Source: DATAPD01 sp036265385 (lineage in GTDB: Bacteria; Acidobacteriota; Terriglobia; Terriglobales; Acidobacteriaceae). Taken from it: a DNA stretch of 64,000 bases. A program made the position numbers and the translations under genes. Shown here one piece after another: positions 13,682-22,464 of this stretch (the stretch's first letter is position 1; every line of letters begins with the position of its first letter). The notes under the pieces were generated by a model. That model saw only the letters and a program-made list of their open reading frames with translations. It was not told where the DNA came from and did no database searches. The stretch lies in contig DATAPD010000042.1 of assembly GCA_036265385.1 (NCBI GenBank), positions 372,001 through 436,000 of the forward strand, read 5' to 3'.

Positions 13682-16672
13682 TCAGAACGTCAGCTTCGCC
13701 GCCAATTGAAAGGCCCGAGGACCACCCGACCCGAACACGCCCCCGGCGGTTGAAACCGGTTTTCCGAAGGCCGAGGAGTGGCTCGGATCGCCCTGATCGG
13801 GAACCAGCGCATTGAAAAATCCGGAATAGTTGGTCGTTGAAGTTCCAAGGATGTTGGTCTTGTTGGCGAGATTAAAAACCTCACCGAGGACCTGAATCGC
13901 CATGCGCTCCTTGATCTTGAATTCTTTCGAGATACGAAGATCAAAGCTGTTGAACGTGTCGTTGAAGCGTGCGTTGCTGTCGACGAGCGGAAGTCCAAGC
14001 GTGGTCAGCACTGCGTTGAGTTCCGCGGCGTTGTGGAATTGGCGTCCACCTGCATTGCGGCCAAGTTGCGGAACGCGAGCGTTGCTACCGTCACCCAGCA
14101 GGATGTCCATGGGCACGCCGGAAGCGTAAGTCCAATACGGCGAGACTCTGATGCCCCAGGGCAGATCCCCGATGGCGGCAATCACGAAGCGATGGCGCTG
14201 ATCATTCGGAGCAGGGCCGTATTCGCGGTGAAGATCATTTGGATCGACCGGCGGATAGGCGAACGGGATCTGATCGTCGTTAGCGTAGTTGAGAGACTTC
14301 GAGAGCGTGTAAGCGCCATGGATCTGGTATCGGCGGCTGAGGCGTTTGTCGACCGAAAGCCACAACGCATCGTAGTGCGTGTTCACGCTGGACTCGAGAT
14401 TGGTGACACCCTCGGGAGTGCCGCCGTCGATGTCGGGATTGATAACCGATCCGATGGGACGTCCGATGATGAAGTGCGTGCCGAGATTGTGAATGCCGTC
14501 GGCCTTGATGACCCAGTTGTTGGCGAGTTCAAACTGCACGCCAAGGTTGAACTGCTGAATCATCGGGTTCTGAATGTTGTTATCGATGATGTCGATTCCA
14601 GCTGCAGCGCCTGCACCGGGGAATGGGAAGCCGATGAAAGCGTTGGAGAAGGTGGGAGCGTCTGGCTTGAACGTTCCGTCGTCATTTAGGTAAAAGAATT
14701 TCGTGGGCGGATCCGTAGTGTTGGTTGGGTCTGGGATGGCATTGCCGGCACGCACAACGATGGCGAGGGCCCGGCCATCGAGTCCGCGCTCGAGTGATTC
14801 AATCTCCAGCGTGATGCGGTCATAGTAGATGCCGTATCCGCCGTGAACGCTGAGTTTGCCGCCCGGAGTTGCCCAGTTGAAGCCAATTCGTGGGCCGAAG
14901 TTATTGAGATCTTTCTTGCGCTTGCCCTTGAGAAGCGGCAACACGATGGGATTGATTTCGTTGTATCGGCCGACGTTGTTCACGTCGGTATCGACTTCAT
15001 AGCGCAAGCCCAGATTCAACGTTAACTGCGGATGAATGTGCCAATCGTCCTGGATGTAACCAGCGATGTAGTTGTTATCGCAGTTCGGCAGCACGAGGGC
15101 GCGGTCTGGAGTGGCGCTACGGATGGTCACTGCAAAGAGAAGGTCTTCGTCGTTGATCACGCCATCGCCGTTGCGGTCCTGATTGGCAAAGTCCTGCACG
15201 AACTGAATGCGGCCACCCTGGAATACGCCGAGATAAAACTTGTCGTCGAGCCGCTGGAACTGCCCGCCGAAACGAAGATTGTGGCGACCGATGGTCCAGT
15301 CGACGCCGTCGTCCCACTGAAAACGGTTTTGCCACGTCTGCTGCGGCACGCGAAACGAGGCGCCGTCAGTCATCGTGGGGAAATCGAGCTGAGGCCCGGG
15401 AACAACTGGGTCAGTCGAGTTAAAGAAGTTGTTCACACTGAAACTGAAGCGATTAACGACTCGAGGACTGAAGACGCGAGTCCATGATGAGAGGAAGGAC
15501 TGGAAATTGTTGCGCAAGTCTTGCCGTTGAGAGTCTGAACCGAAGGAGGCATTTGCCGCACTCGATCCGGTGGCTTCGATGCGATCAATCGAATAACGCA
15601 GAGCGATTGAATCGCGGGAAGAGACGGCCCAGTCGCCGCGGATCGTTCCCAAGGTGTTGCTCAGGGGAGCGCGAGCGAAGCTGCGGGTGATAGTCTGTGC
15701 TTCCACATCGCGCGTTCCTGCGAGAATTCCACCGAGTTGATCGCGATATTCGAAGCCCGCAAACCACCAAGCTTTGTCACGAACGATCGGGCCGCCGAGA
15801 GTGCCGGAGTACTGCTCACGGCGGAATGGAGGAGTTTCTCCCCCCGTGGTTGCAGGATCAAAAGTGGAAGGCAATGCCTGAAGTGCTTTATCGCGAGCGT
15901 ACACGGAAGCGGAACCGTGCAGGGTGTTGGTGCCAGATTTCGTGACCACGTTGGCGACACCCGATGCCGTGCGTCCGAGTTCAGCGGAAAAGCGGTTGGT
16001 CGCCATCTGGAATTCCTGAACCGCGTCTTCAGGAATATTCAGGAGCATGCCGCCGACTGCGTCGTCATTGTTGTCGGTGCCATCGATCGTGACGCTGCTA
16101 CCGCGACCGAGCTGCCCGGCAGAGGAGATCACAACGGTGTTTTGTTTAGTGGGATCGAAGTTCGGGGCCTGCGTGTTTCCGGGTAGAAGAAGCGCAAGTT
16201 CCAGGAAGTTTCGACCGTTCAGCGGCAGGTTGTCGATCTGGTGCGAGCTGACCACGCCATCAACGACAGAAGAGACCGTGTTCACGAGCGGAATGGCTTG
16301 CTCATCGTTAATTTCGATTTCCGTCTGCTGTTTCTCGACGGTGAGACGAATTTTAAGGTTCGCTTGCTGACCGACTTCGAGGCGAATGCGATTCGTTGAC
16401 TCGGAAAACCCGCTCGCTTTCACGTGAACTTCGTAGTCGCCCGGTGTAAGCGTATTGAACACAAAAAGGCCGGCGTTAGTGCTGGTAGCCGTGCGTTCGA
16501 GTCCGGTAGCGACTTGCTTCGCGGTCACCTGAGCGCCGCTAACCACGGCACCGCTCGGGTCGACAACGTCTCCGTTAAGAACGGCCGTGCCAAGTTCCTG
16601 GGGACGCGCAGTTGAGATGAATGCGATGGTCAGCAACGCGAGTAAGAAGACGGAAGTTTTCTTGACGAACAA
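13682..16672 (-). CDS. TonB-dependent receptor, Oar-like, with carboxypeptidase-regulatory domain
   Basis: About 996 residues. The N-terminal hydrophobic signal (VFLLALLTIAFIS) is followed by a carboxypeptidase-regulatory-like beta domain (GDVVDPSGAVVSGAQVTA ... LTPGDYEVHVKASGF). A plug domain comes next (NLPLNGRNFLELALLLPG), then a long 22-strand-type barrel ending in FQLAAKLTF with the terminal aromatic of outer-membrane proteins. Such Oar-like receptors are greatly expanded in Acidobacteria and are thought to import large organic substrates. The start is placed at TTG 16670-16672 because AGGAGA stands just before it. An upstream start at 16753 would overlap the preceding gene. No TonB or ExbBD gene is adjacent. 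Confidence 0.88.
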   Translation of the reverse strand: MFVKKTSVFLLALLTIAFISTARPQELGTAVLNGDVVDPSGAVVSGAQVTAKQVATGLERTATSTNAGLFVFNTLTPGDYEVHVKASGFSESTNRIRLEVGQQANLKIRLTVEKQQTEIEINDEQAIPLVNTVSSVVDGVVSSHQIDNLPLNGRNFLELALLLPGNTQAPNFDPTKQNTVVISSAGQLGRGSSVTIDGTDNNDDAVGGMLLNIPEDAVQEFQMATNRFSAELGRTASGVANVVTKSGTNTLHGSASVYARDKALQALPSTFDPATTGGETPPFRREQYSGTLGGPIVRDKAWWFAGFEYRDQLGGILAGTRDVEAQTITRSFARAPLSNTLGTIRGDWAVSSRDSIALRYSIDRIEATGSSAANASFGSDSQRQDLRNNFQSFLSSWTRVFSPRVVNRFSFSVNNFFNSTDPVVPGPQLDFPTMTDGASFRVPQQTWQNRFQWDDGVDWTIGRHNLRFGGQFQRLDDKFYLGVFQGGRIQFVQDFANQDRNGDGVINDEDLLFAVTIRSATPDRALVLPNCDNNYIAGYIQDDWHIHPQLTLNLGLRYEVDTDVNNVGRYNEINPIVLPLLKGKRKKDLNNFGPRIGFNWATPGGKLSVHGGYGIYYDRITLEIESLERGLDGRALAIVVRAGNAIPDPTNTTDPPTKFFYLNDDGTFKPDAPTFSNAFIGFPFPGAGAAAGIDIIDNNIQNPMIQQFNLGVQFELANNWVIKADGIHNLGTHFIIGRPIGSVINPDIDGGTPEGVTNLESSVNTHYDALWLSVDKRLSRRYQIHGAYTLSKSLNYANDDQIPFAYPPVDPNDLHREYGPAPNDQRHRFVIAAIGDLPWGIRVSPYWTYASGVPMDILLGDGSNARVPQLGRNAGGRQFHNAAELNAVLTTLGLPLVDSNARFNDTFNSFDLRISKEFKIKERMAIQVLGEVFNLANKTNILGTSTTNYSGFFNALVPDQGDPSHSSAFGKPVSTAGGVFGSGGPRAFQLAAKLTF

Positions 16673-16718
16673 AGCGGGTCTCCTGAGTTCGACAGCAGAA
16701 AGTGTTTCTAAGGTTGTG

Positions 16719-17102
16719 TTAGTGAGCCGATGCAACGGGCTCAATGTTCTCAATCACAAGGGCATGCGAGCCGCCGCGCTCATATGTTTTTCCTTTAACG
16801 GTGACCTTTTGAGCCGCAAACGGTAGCAGTTTTTCGTTCTGACCAGTGGCTGGCATGGACTCGGCGATCGGCCAGTACACGGTGCCGTCTGCGGTCAGGA
16901 TGACGAATGGAGATCCAGCTTTCGCGCACGCCTTGGCGCAATCGGCGCTGATCGGCTTATCTAAATTTTTTGTGAAGGCGCAGGCTGAATCGATTACGTA
17001 TCCGGTAATGGTTGCCGGTTTCGGTGTCGAATCGAAAGCGAAGGTCAGAGTGATACTTAAGAGAACCAGAGAGACAGCAAGAGTGGTTTTTGCTGGATGC
17101 AT
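16719..17102 (-). CDS. Secreted cysteine-containing conserved protein
   Basis: 127 residues with a signal peptide (about residues 1-23). The mature part begins with a beta-rich region and carries DSACAF and DCAKACAKAGSP, three to four cysteines that may form disulfides. The rest holds FVILTADGTVYWP and a C-terminal KVTVKGKTYERGGSHALVIENI strand pair. Short secreted proteins of this pattern are frequent in Acidobacteria and have no known function. It lies 46 bases upstream of the preferred TonB-receptor start, so the two may be co-transcribed. Confidence 0.75.
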   Translation of the reverse strand: MHPAKTTLAVSLVLLSITLTFAFDSTPKPATITGYVIDSACAFTKNLDKPISADCAKACAKAGSPFVILTADGTVYWPIAESMPATGQNEKLLPFAAQKVTVKGKTYERGGSHALVIENIEPVASAH

Positions 17103-17532
17103 GTACGTTCCCCCGCAGACGTGAATTCAGAACCGCCCCACAGCGGCTATTCCCCAATGCGAAGCCACAATCCCCATTTCGCAGAACGCCCCAGCCGGTC
17201 TTCGGGCCAGCTGGGGCGTTCTGCATCCGGCAGAGGCTGCCGGGCATGTGGGGTCTCACTGCGCCGGCGTTGCGAGTGAGTTTGTAGCGAGCGGAGAAAA
17301 TGTAACGTGGGAGAAAAACGGTGACAATACTAGAAAAGTATTAGTAGGGCAGCTTTCGAAAAGTGAGGCTTGGATGAACAGAACAATCTCTCCAAACGCT
17401 AAGACAACTGTAGATTCCTCGCTCGCCTGCGGCTGCGGGCGGTTCGGAATGACAAGTGACAATGCACAGGTTGCGGCGTGACAGCGGCTGCAAATTGCGC
17501 TTACGATTGGAGACGATGCTGCAATAAAGGTT
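17103..17532. other. Intergenic region with a perfect 15-bp inverted repeat
   Basis: No gene is seen. The striking part is GCAGAACGCCCCAGC (17181-17195) and its exact complement GCTGGGGCGTTCTGC (17210-17224) around a 14-base loop that can fold further. No T-run follows, so it is not a normal terminator. A small AATACT/AGTATT hairpin lies near 17328-17344. A dispersed repeat follows at 17411. The promoter of the Rieske gene should be in the last 100 bases. Confidence 0.7.
17411..17456. repeat. CTCGGAATGACA-type dispersed repeat
   Basis: The segment holds TAGATTCCTCGCTCGCCTGC, then GGCTGCGGGCGGTTCGGAAT and GACAAG. It is an extended variant with a GC-rich inner palindrome. Confidence 0.65.
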
Positions 17533-18675
17533 ATGAGCACGCTTCAGAAAACCCTTCCAGCTCGTTACTACACCGATCCTGAACTATTCCGCCAGGAACT
17601 GGATCAGTTTTTCGGAACGATGTGGTTTTGTTCAGGCAGGAAAGAGCAGATCGAAAAGTCGGGTGAGTTTTACATGTGTGAGGTTGCGGGTGAAAGCATC
17701 GTCGTCACTCGCGACGCCAAGGGGGAGTTGCAAGCGTTCTTCAACGTGTGCCGGCATCGTGGCACGCGCATGTGTACCGAATCAGCGGGAACCTTTTCCG
17801 GACGTATCCAGTGTCCGTATCACGGATGGACCTATGCTCTGGATGGCAAGCTGATTGGCGCACCGCATATGGAACAGGAGGGATTCCGGCGCGAGGATTA
17901 TCCACTTCATCGAGTCCATATAGAAGAGTGGGAAGGATTCGTCTTCTTAAATCTGTCGCGCACGCCAGAACCGCTCTCGACGCAATTGGCAGATCTGCCG
18001 GGGAAGTTTGCTCCGTGGGGCGTCGGGGATTTGCGTTTGTACAAGCGGATTTCGTATGAAGTCCGAGCAAACTGGAAACTGATCGTAACGAACTACAACG
18101 AGTGTTTGCATTGTCCGGTGCTGCATCCTGCGCTTAGCCGTGTGAGTGACTACTTGAGCGGTGCGAACGATGCGCCACAGCCGAGTTATATCGGCGGATC
18201 GATGGAGTTCCGCGGTGAAGCGGAAACGATGAGTGTGGATGGGCATTTGAGGCGGTGCTATCTGCCGGGATTGAGCAAGGAGCAGCAAACGCTGGTTCTC
18301 TACTATGCGATTTATCCGAATCTGCTTCTGAGTTTGCATCCCGACTACGTGATGGCACATACGTTGTGGCCGGAGGCTGTGGATCGAACGCGCGTCGTGT
18401 GCGACTGGTATCTCCATCCGGCGGAGATGGCGAAACCGGGCTTCACTGGGGACGATGCGGTGGAGTTCTGGGACATGACAAATCGAGAGGATTGGGGAAT
18501 TTCAGAACTGTCGCAAAAAGGGATTTCGTCGCGAGCTTATGAGCCGGGGCCGTACAGTCCGCAGGAAGGGCTGCCAAAGGCGTTCGATCGCATGGTGCTG
18601 GAACGGGAACGTGCGAGGCGCGGAGAAGTTTCTACGAAACAAGCGAAAGCAGATTCCTCGCTACGCTCGGAATGA
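17533..18675 (+). CDS. Rieske-type aromatic ring-hydroxylating oxygenase, alpha subunit
   Basis: 380 residues. The Rieske [2Fe-2S] ligands are C73-R-H75 and C94-P-Y-H97 (CRHRGTRMC and CPYHGW). The catalytic domain has NYNECLHCPVLHP near residue 195, holding the two histidines of the mononuclear iron site. An acidic segment WDMTNREDW near 317 probably supplies the carboxylate or lies close to it. The layout fits the choline/carnitine monooxygenase-like or phenylpropionate-dioxygenase large-subunit group. Substrate is unknown, and no reductase or beta subunit is adjacent. The last eight residues (ADSSLRSE) and the stop codon come from the dispersed repeat at 18650, so the original C-terminus was probably different. 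Confidence 0.88.
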   Translation: MSTLQKTLPARYYTDPELFRQELDQFFGTMWFCSGRKEQIEKSGEFYMCEVAGESIVVTRDAKGELQAFFNVCRHRGTRMCTESAGTFSGRIQCPYHGWTYALDGKLIGAPHMEQEGFRREDYPLHRVHIEEWEGFVFLNLSRTPEPLSTQLADLPGKFAPWGVGDLRLYKRISYEVRANWKLIVTNYNECLHCPVLHPALSRVSDYLSGANDAPQPSYIGGSMEFRGEAETMSVDGHLRRCYLPGLSKEQQTLVLYYAIYPNLLLSLHPDYVMAHTLWPEAVDRTRVVCDWYLHPAEMAKPGFTGDDAVEFWDMTNREDWGISELSQKGISSRAYEPGPYSPQEGLPKAFDRMVLERERARRGEVSTKQAKADSSLRSE

Positions 18676-18755
18676 CAAAAAGAAACGAAGGTCCTTCGCT
18701 ACGCTCAGGATGGCAAGAAGAAAAGCGGATTCCTCGCTGCGCTCGGAATGACAAA
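18650..18755. repeat. Three tandem dispersed repeats overlapping the Rieske gene end
   Basis: Copy 1 is GATTCCTCGCTACGCTCGGA plus ATGACA (18652-18677). Copy 2 is GGTCCTTCGCTACGCTCAGG plus ATGGCA (18690-18715). Copy 3 is GGATTCCTCGCTGCGCTCGG plus AATGACA (18727-18753). They are separated by purine-rich AAAAGAAA spacers. Copy 1 encodes the last residues and the TGA stop of the Rieske gene. Confidence 0.85.
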
Positions 18756-18765
18756 ATCCGGGAAA

Positions 18766-20457
18766 TTAGAAGCCGTCTTTCGGTGTGATTCCTTTGCCTT
18801 CGACGCATTCGTAGGATCGGCCAGCGGAAAGCTTTTTAAATTCTTCTGTACGGCCGCTGGGCCAATAGATGACAGCGCGATCTACGCGATCTTGTTTTCC
18901 CAACCCAAACGTCAGAGGTAGCTCTGACTGTGACAGATAGCTGGAGCCGCTTTTAACCATCTGAGTATGTTGGCGACCGGCGTACTCCGCGACGACGGTT
19001 GCGCCGATCCCATCGCGGTTCGACTTTGTGCCCACCAGTCGAAATCTAAGGCTTCGGTTGCCGGCTTTCTGATCGTTGCGATAGAGAAATGCCGGGCCGT
19101 GGTTGGTTGTGACCAGCAAATCCAAATCGCCGTCCCGATCGAAATCTCCGTAGGCCAGACCGCGACCGACTTTCGGTTGCGCAAAGCCGGAACCACTATT
19201 GCCCGCCACATCGCGAAACGCTCCTTTCCCGTTATTCAGAAAGAGCTGGGGTGGTTGCGCGTAGCCAACGTTCCCACTGATGTTGCGCACGGTATCGTCG
19301 ATGTGTCCGTTCACGACGGCAAGGTCGAGGGAGCCATCGAGATCGAAATCTGCAAAGGTGCATCCGAACCCGAGAGTCGTTTTCGAGACCATGCCGATTC
19401 CGGCGCGAACCGAAATGTCCTCATACGTGTTGTTGGCCTGCTTGCGATATAAGCCGATCATCTCATTGTCGAAGTTCGTGATCGCAACAGAGCTCGCGCC
19501 CGAGTTGTCGTAATCCGCGACGTCAACGCCCATGCCCGCGCGAGCCTTTCCTTCTACGCTGAAGGCGAGGCCAGCTTCAACGGCCACGTCCTTGAACGTT
19601 CCGTTTTGCTGATTGCGATAAAGCTTGTTGGGTTGCGTGTCATTAGCGACGACGAGATCGAGCCAGCCGTCGCGGTCTGAGTCGAGCAGCGCCACGCCCA
19701 GCGATTTCGAACTGCTGTCGAAAATGCCGCTCTTGGCAGTGACGTCTTCGAAGGTGCCGTCGCCTTTGTTGCGGAACAGCCAACAGGTTTCGCCTCGATA
19801 GGCTTCCGGAGTGCAATAGGATTTAGCTTTTCCATCCAGACTGCAAAATACGTCATGGTCAAGCGACCACCGGACGTAATTGCAGACGAACAAGTCGAGC
19901 AGGCCGTCACGATCGAAATCGAACCAGACTGCCGAGGTGCTGAATGATTGCCGGTTGCCAAGGCCGCTCTTCGCCGTTACATCGACGAATGAGCCGCGAC
20001 CCGTATTTCGGAATAAGCGGCTTTGCCCGACGCAGGTAATGTAGAGATCAGGGAAGCCGTCGTTGTTGAAGTCGCCGACTGCCACACCCATTCCGTACAT
20101 CTCGATGTCGAGTCCGGCTCGGCGTGTTACATCAGAAAATGTGCCATTGCGATTGTTGCGATAAAGACGCAGCGTGGAACGTTGGCGGTGATGACTCGGC
20201 CAATCGGAGCCGTTGATGAGGAGAATGTCTTGCCATCCATCGGCGTCGTAGTCGAGGAAGGCGCAGCCGGCGCCGAGAGTTTCGGGCAACAACTTGCCAC
20301 CATAAGCGCCGCTGTTGTGCTGAAAATCGATGCCAGCCTGCTTCGTGACATCGAGGAGGGTAAATTCGGGTGGCGCAGACTGCGCGAACAATGGCAATTC
20401 GAAACTCGAGGCTGCCGCAATACCGGCCATCCCCGTGAGAAATGTCCGGCGTTTCAC
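18766..20457 (-). CDS. Secreted FG-GAP/VCBS repeat protein with ASPIC/UnbV domain (CRTAC1-like)
   Basis: 563 residues. The N-terminus is a Tat-type signal (KRRTFLTGMAGIAAASS), so the protein should be exported folded. At least seven FG-GAP repeats with the calcium-binding DxDxDGxxD pattern follow (DYDADGWQDI, DFNNDGFPDL, DFDRDGLLDL, DSDRDGWLDL, DFDLDGSLDL, DFDRDGDLDL). One repeat is degenerate (DYDNSGASSV). The C-terminus is a UnbV/ASPIC domain (LGLGKQ-like FGLGKQDRVDRAVIYWP). Such beta-propellers bind surfaces or sugars; the exact role is unknown. The start is GTG 20457, which overlaps the stop of the response regulator (GTGA). It is therefore translationally coupled to the two-component system upstream. 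Confidence 0.9.
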   Translation of the reverse strand: MKRRTFLTGMAGIAAASSFELPLFAQSAPPEFTLLDVTKQAGIDFQHNSGAYGGKLLPETLGAGCAFLDYDADGWQDILLINGSDWPSHHRQRSTLRLYRNNRNGTFSDVTRRAGLDIEMYGMGVAVGDFNNDGFPDLYITCVGQSRLFRNTGRGSFVDVTAKSGLGNRQSFSTSAVWFDFDRDGLLDLFVCNYVRWSLDHDVFCSLDGKAKSYCTPEAYRGETCWLFRNKGDGTFEDVTAKSGIFDSSSKSLGVALLDSDRDGWLDLVVANDTQPNKLYRNQQNGTFKDVAVEAGLAFSVEGKARAGMGVDVADYDNSGASSVAITNFDNEMIGLYRKQANNTYEDISVRAGIGMVSKTTLGFGCTFADFDLDGSLDLAVVNGHIDDTVRNISGNVGYAQPPQLFLNNGKGAFRDVAGNSGSGFAQPKVGRGLAYGDFDRDGDLDLLVTTNHGPAFLYRNDQKAGNRSLRFRLVGTKSNRDGIGATVVAEYAGRQHTQMVKSGSSYLSQSELPLTFGLGKQDRVDRAVIYWPSGRTEEFKKLSAGRSYECVEGKGITPKDGF

Positions 20458-21083
20458 GGAACGTTTACCAGCCCATTGCGGATTGCGTAGACAACGAGCT
20501 CGGCTGTTTTGTGGATGCCGAGAGCGTCCATCATGTTGGCGCGATGGACGGCGACCGTGTTCGCGCTGAGATTCAGCTGATTAGCGATTTCCTTGTTCGA
20601 TTTGCCATCCACAATGAGCTGGAGAATTTCGAGCTCCCGTGTCGTGAGGGCGTAGCTGCGCTCGCCTTTCAGGACAGCTTTGCTTGCCAACTGCGGATCA
20701 AGGACTATCTCACCGGCAACGACTTTCCGGATTGCCGCGCCGAGTTCGAGGTCGACCGCGTTTTTGAGGACGTAGCCTCTTGCGCCCGCGTCCAGAGCTT
20801 GGCGAACGAGGGTTTCTTCGGGATGCATGCTCAGCATTAATACGGATGTGTTGGGACAAGTCTCCAGGATTTGCCTTGTCGCGACGAGTCCGCTCATGCT
20901 CGGAAGAGCGCAATCCATCACGACGACGCGCGGCTTGAGTCGCTGCGCTTGTTTCACTGACTCTGCACCATCGCCGCATTCGCCTACGACGGTGATGTCC
21001 GATTCGTCTTCGAGAATCCGGCGGAAGCCACGGCGCACCAGAGCGTGGTCATCGACCAACATGACTGAAATCTTAGCTTTCAT
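20454..21083 (-). CDS. NarL/LuxR-family response regulator
   Basis: 209 residues. The receiver domain starts at ISVMLVDDHALVRRGF and has its phosphorylation aspartate in VVMDCALPSMSG near residue 55, then MLSMHPEE and the lysine in GYVLKNAV. The C-terminal LuxR helix-turn-helix is complete (LTTRELEILQLIVDGKSNKE, then LSANTVAVHRANMMDALGI). ATG 21083 overlaps the end of the kinase gene by 11 bases, and its stop overlaps the FG-GAP gene start. It therefore acts in a three-gene coupled operon and most likely controls transcription after phosphorylation by that kinase. Targets are unknown. Confidence 0.93.
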   Translation of the reverse strand: MKAKISVMLVDDHALVRRGFRRILEDESDITVVGECGDGAESVKQAQRLKPRVVVMDCALPSMSGLVATRQILETCPNTSVLMLSMHPEETLVRQALDAGARGYVLKNAVDLELGAAIRKVVAGEIVLDPQLASKAVLKGERSYALTTRELEILQLIVDGKSNKEIANQLNLSANTVAVHRANMMDALGIHKTAELVVYAIRNGLVNVP

Positions 21084-22416
21084 TCGAAGCGGTCCCTTCA
21101 CATGGTACGTGAAGTCGTACGAGTGTTCCTCCTTGAGGCGGCCGCAAGAAGTCCAGTTTGCCGCCGAGCAGTTCCGCACGTTCCCGCATAGCTACCATTC
21201 CAATCCCGGAACGCACAGGACGCGCCGGCATGCCCGATCCGTGGTCTTCGATTTCAACATCGAGAGAGTGCGGCTGAAACCGAAGACGAACCCAGGCGCG
21301 ACGGGTTCCCGCGTGACGCGTGATGTTGTTGAGCGCTTCCTGCACAATGCGATAAATGTGGACGCCGGCCGTGCTCTCGACCGCAAAGGGCGTTCCAGCC
21401 TTCTCATAGACGATTGCAATTCCATTTTGCCGTTCCACAGTCGGAATGTACCAATCGAGAGTGCTCTCCAATCCGGACTCATCGAGCATGACGGGATGGA
21501 GTGCCTGCGAAAGAGTGCGAACGTTGTCGAGAGCGGTCTGCGCGATCTCGGCAACCTCGCGGATTTCTACCCTGAGCGGCGAATCTTCCGGCGCGTGCGA
21601 ACCGGCTCGCTTTAGCATTTGACCGACCGCGGTTAGAATTTGTCCGAACTCATCGTGCAGCTCGCGAGAGATGTAGCGCAGAGTGGATTCCTGCGTCGCG
21701 ATGAGTTTCTGAGCGAGTTCACTGCGTTGATCTGAAAGGGAAGCAAGCCGGGCGAACAACATGCGGTTGGAGCGGATCAGGTACAAGCTGGTCAGAACGA
21801 TTGCGATAAGAGTAGCCGCAAGGAAGACGTAGACCTGTCGCTGAACGCGGTCGTAAATCCTTTCGATTTGTTGGGACGCCTGTTCCTCGCTTTCATTGTT
21901 CTGTACCAGAAGCCGGGCCACGGTGGTGCTGAGCGCCGTCTGCCGCGATTGCAGGGTCAGGCGAATTTGGTTCCTTGCCTCAGCGTCTTTTCCTTCGCGC
22001 GCCAGGGCGAACATGCGATCCAGCGCGTCCCAGAATTGTGAGACCGATGCACGAAGATACTGCTGTTGCTCCGGGGTGCGATGGGCGACGGACACTTGTT
22101 CCTGGCGCTTCAGCGCGTCTTCTAAATCCGTACGGATACGCTGGAACTGAGCATCCCATGCGGTAAGCGGATACGGTTCCTGGTTGTCGAGCATGTCGCG
22201 CATGCCGAGCGCCATCGAGTTCAAGTCGTTTTGAATGCGAAGCAGCTGCAGGGAATCTTTCCGGTTGCGATCCGCGATGTTGTTTTGCAGTTCGCGGAGT
22301 CCGGAGATCTGGCGAGTGATGTACCAGGAATAAGCGACGACGGCGGCGAGAGTAATGACAAGGCCGAGAATCAGGCCCGCCGTTGGAGAGCGGTCCGGAG
22401 CCGAGGTGCGCGCCAC
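21073..22416 (-). CDS. Sensor histidine kinase, HisKA_3 type
   Basis: 447 residues. A transmembrane helix lies at about 14-34, a periplasmic helical domain of about 160 residues follows (four-helix-bundle style, with coiled-coil character), and a second helix lies at 195-213. The cytoplasmic part has the HisKA_3 box with phospho-acceptor histidine in SRELHDEFGQ near residue 252. The ATP-binding domain follows (YRIVQEALNNITRHAG near 355, DHGSGMP near 393, GIGMVAMRERAELLGG near 405). All catalytic boxes are intact. The architecture is NarX/DegS-like. Signal unknown. It is the first gene of the kinase-regulator-FG-GAP operon. Confidence 0.92.
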   Translation of the reverse strand: MARTSAPDRSPTAGLILGLVITLAAVVAYSWYITRQISGLRELQNNIADRNRKDSLQLLRIQNDLNSMALGMRDMLDNQEPYPLTAWDAQFQRIRTDLEDALKRQEQVSVAHRTPEQQQYLRASVSQFWDALDRMFALAREGKDAEARNQIRLTLQSRQTALSTTVARLLVQNNESEEQASQQIERIYDRVQRQVYVFLAATLIAIVLTSLYLIRSNRMLFARLASLSDQRSELAQKLIATQESTLRYISRELHDEFGQILTAVGQMLKRAGSHAPEDSPLRVEIREVAEIAQTALDNVRTLSQALHPVMLDESGLESTLDWYIPTVERQNGIAIVYEKAGTPFAVESTAGVHIYRIVQEALNNITRHAGTRRAWVRLRFQPHSLDVEIEDHGSGMPARPVRSGIGMVAMRERAELLGGKLDFLRPPQGGTLVRLHVPCEGTASNES

Positions 22417-22464
22417 GAAATCGAGGATACATCAAGCGATGGCGAGAACTGGAGCGGGTGTCCT

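Noticed and set aside
17181..17224. Rho-independent terminator.
   Set aside because: The stem is perfect, but no T-run follows on either strand.
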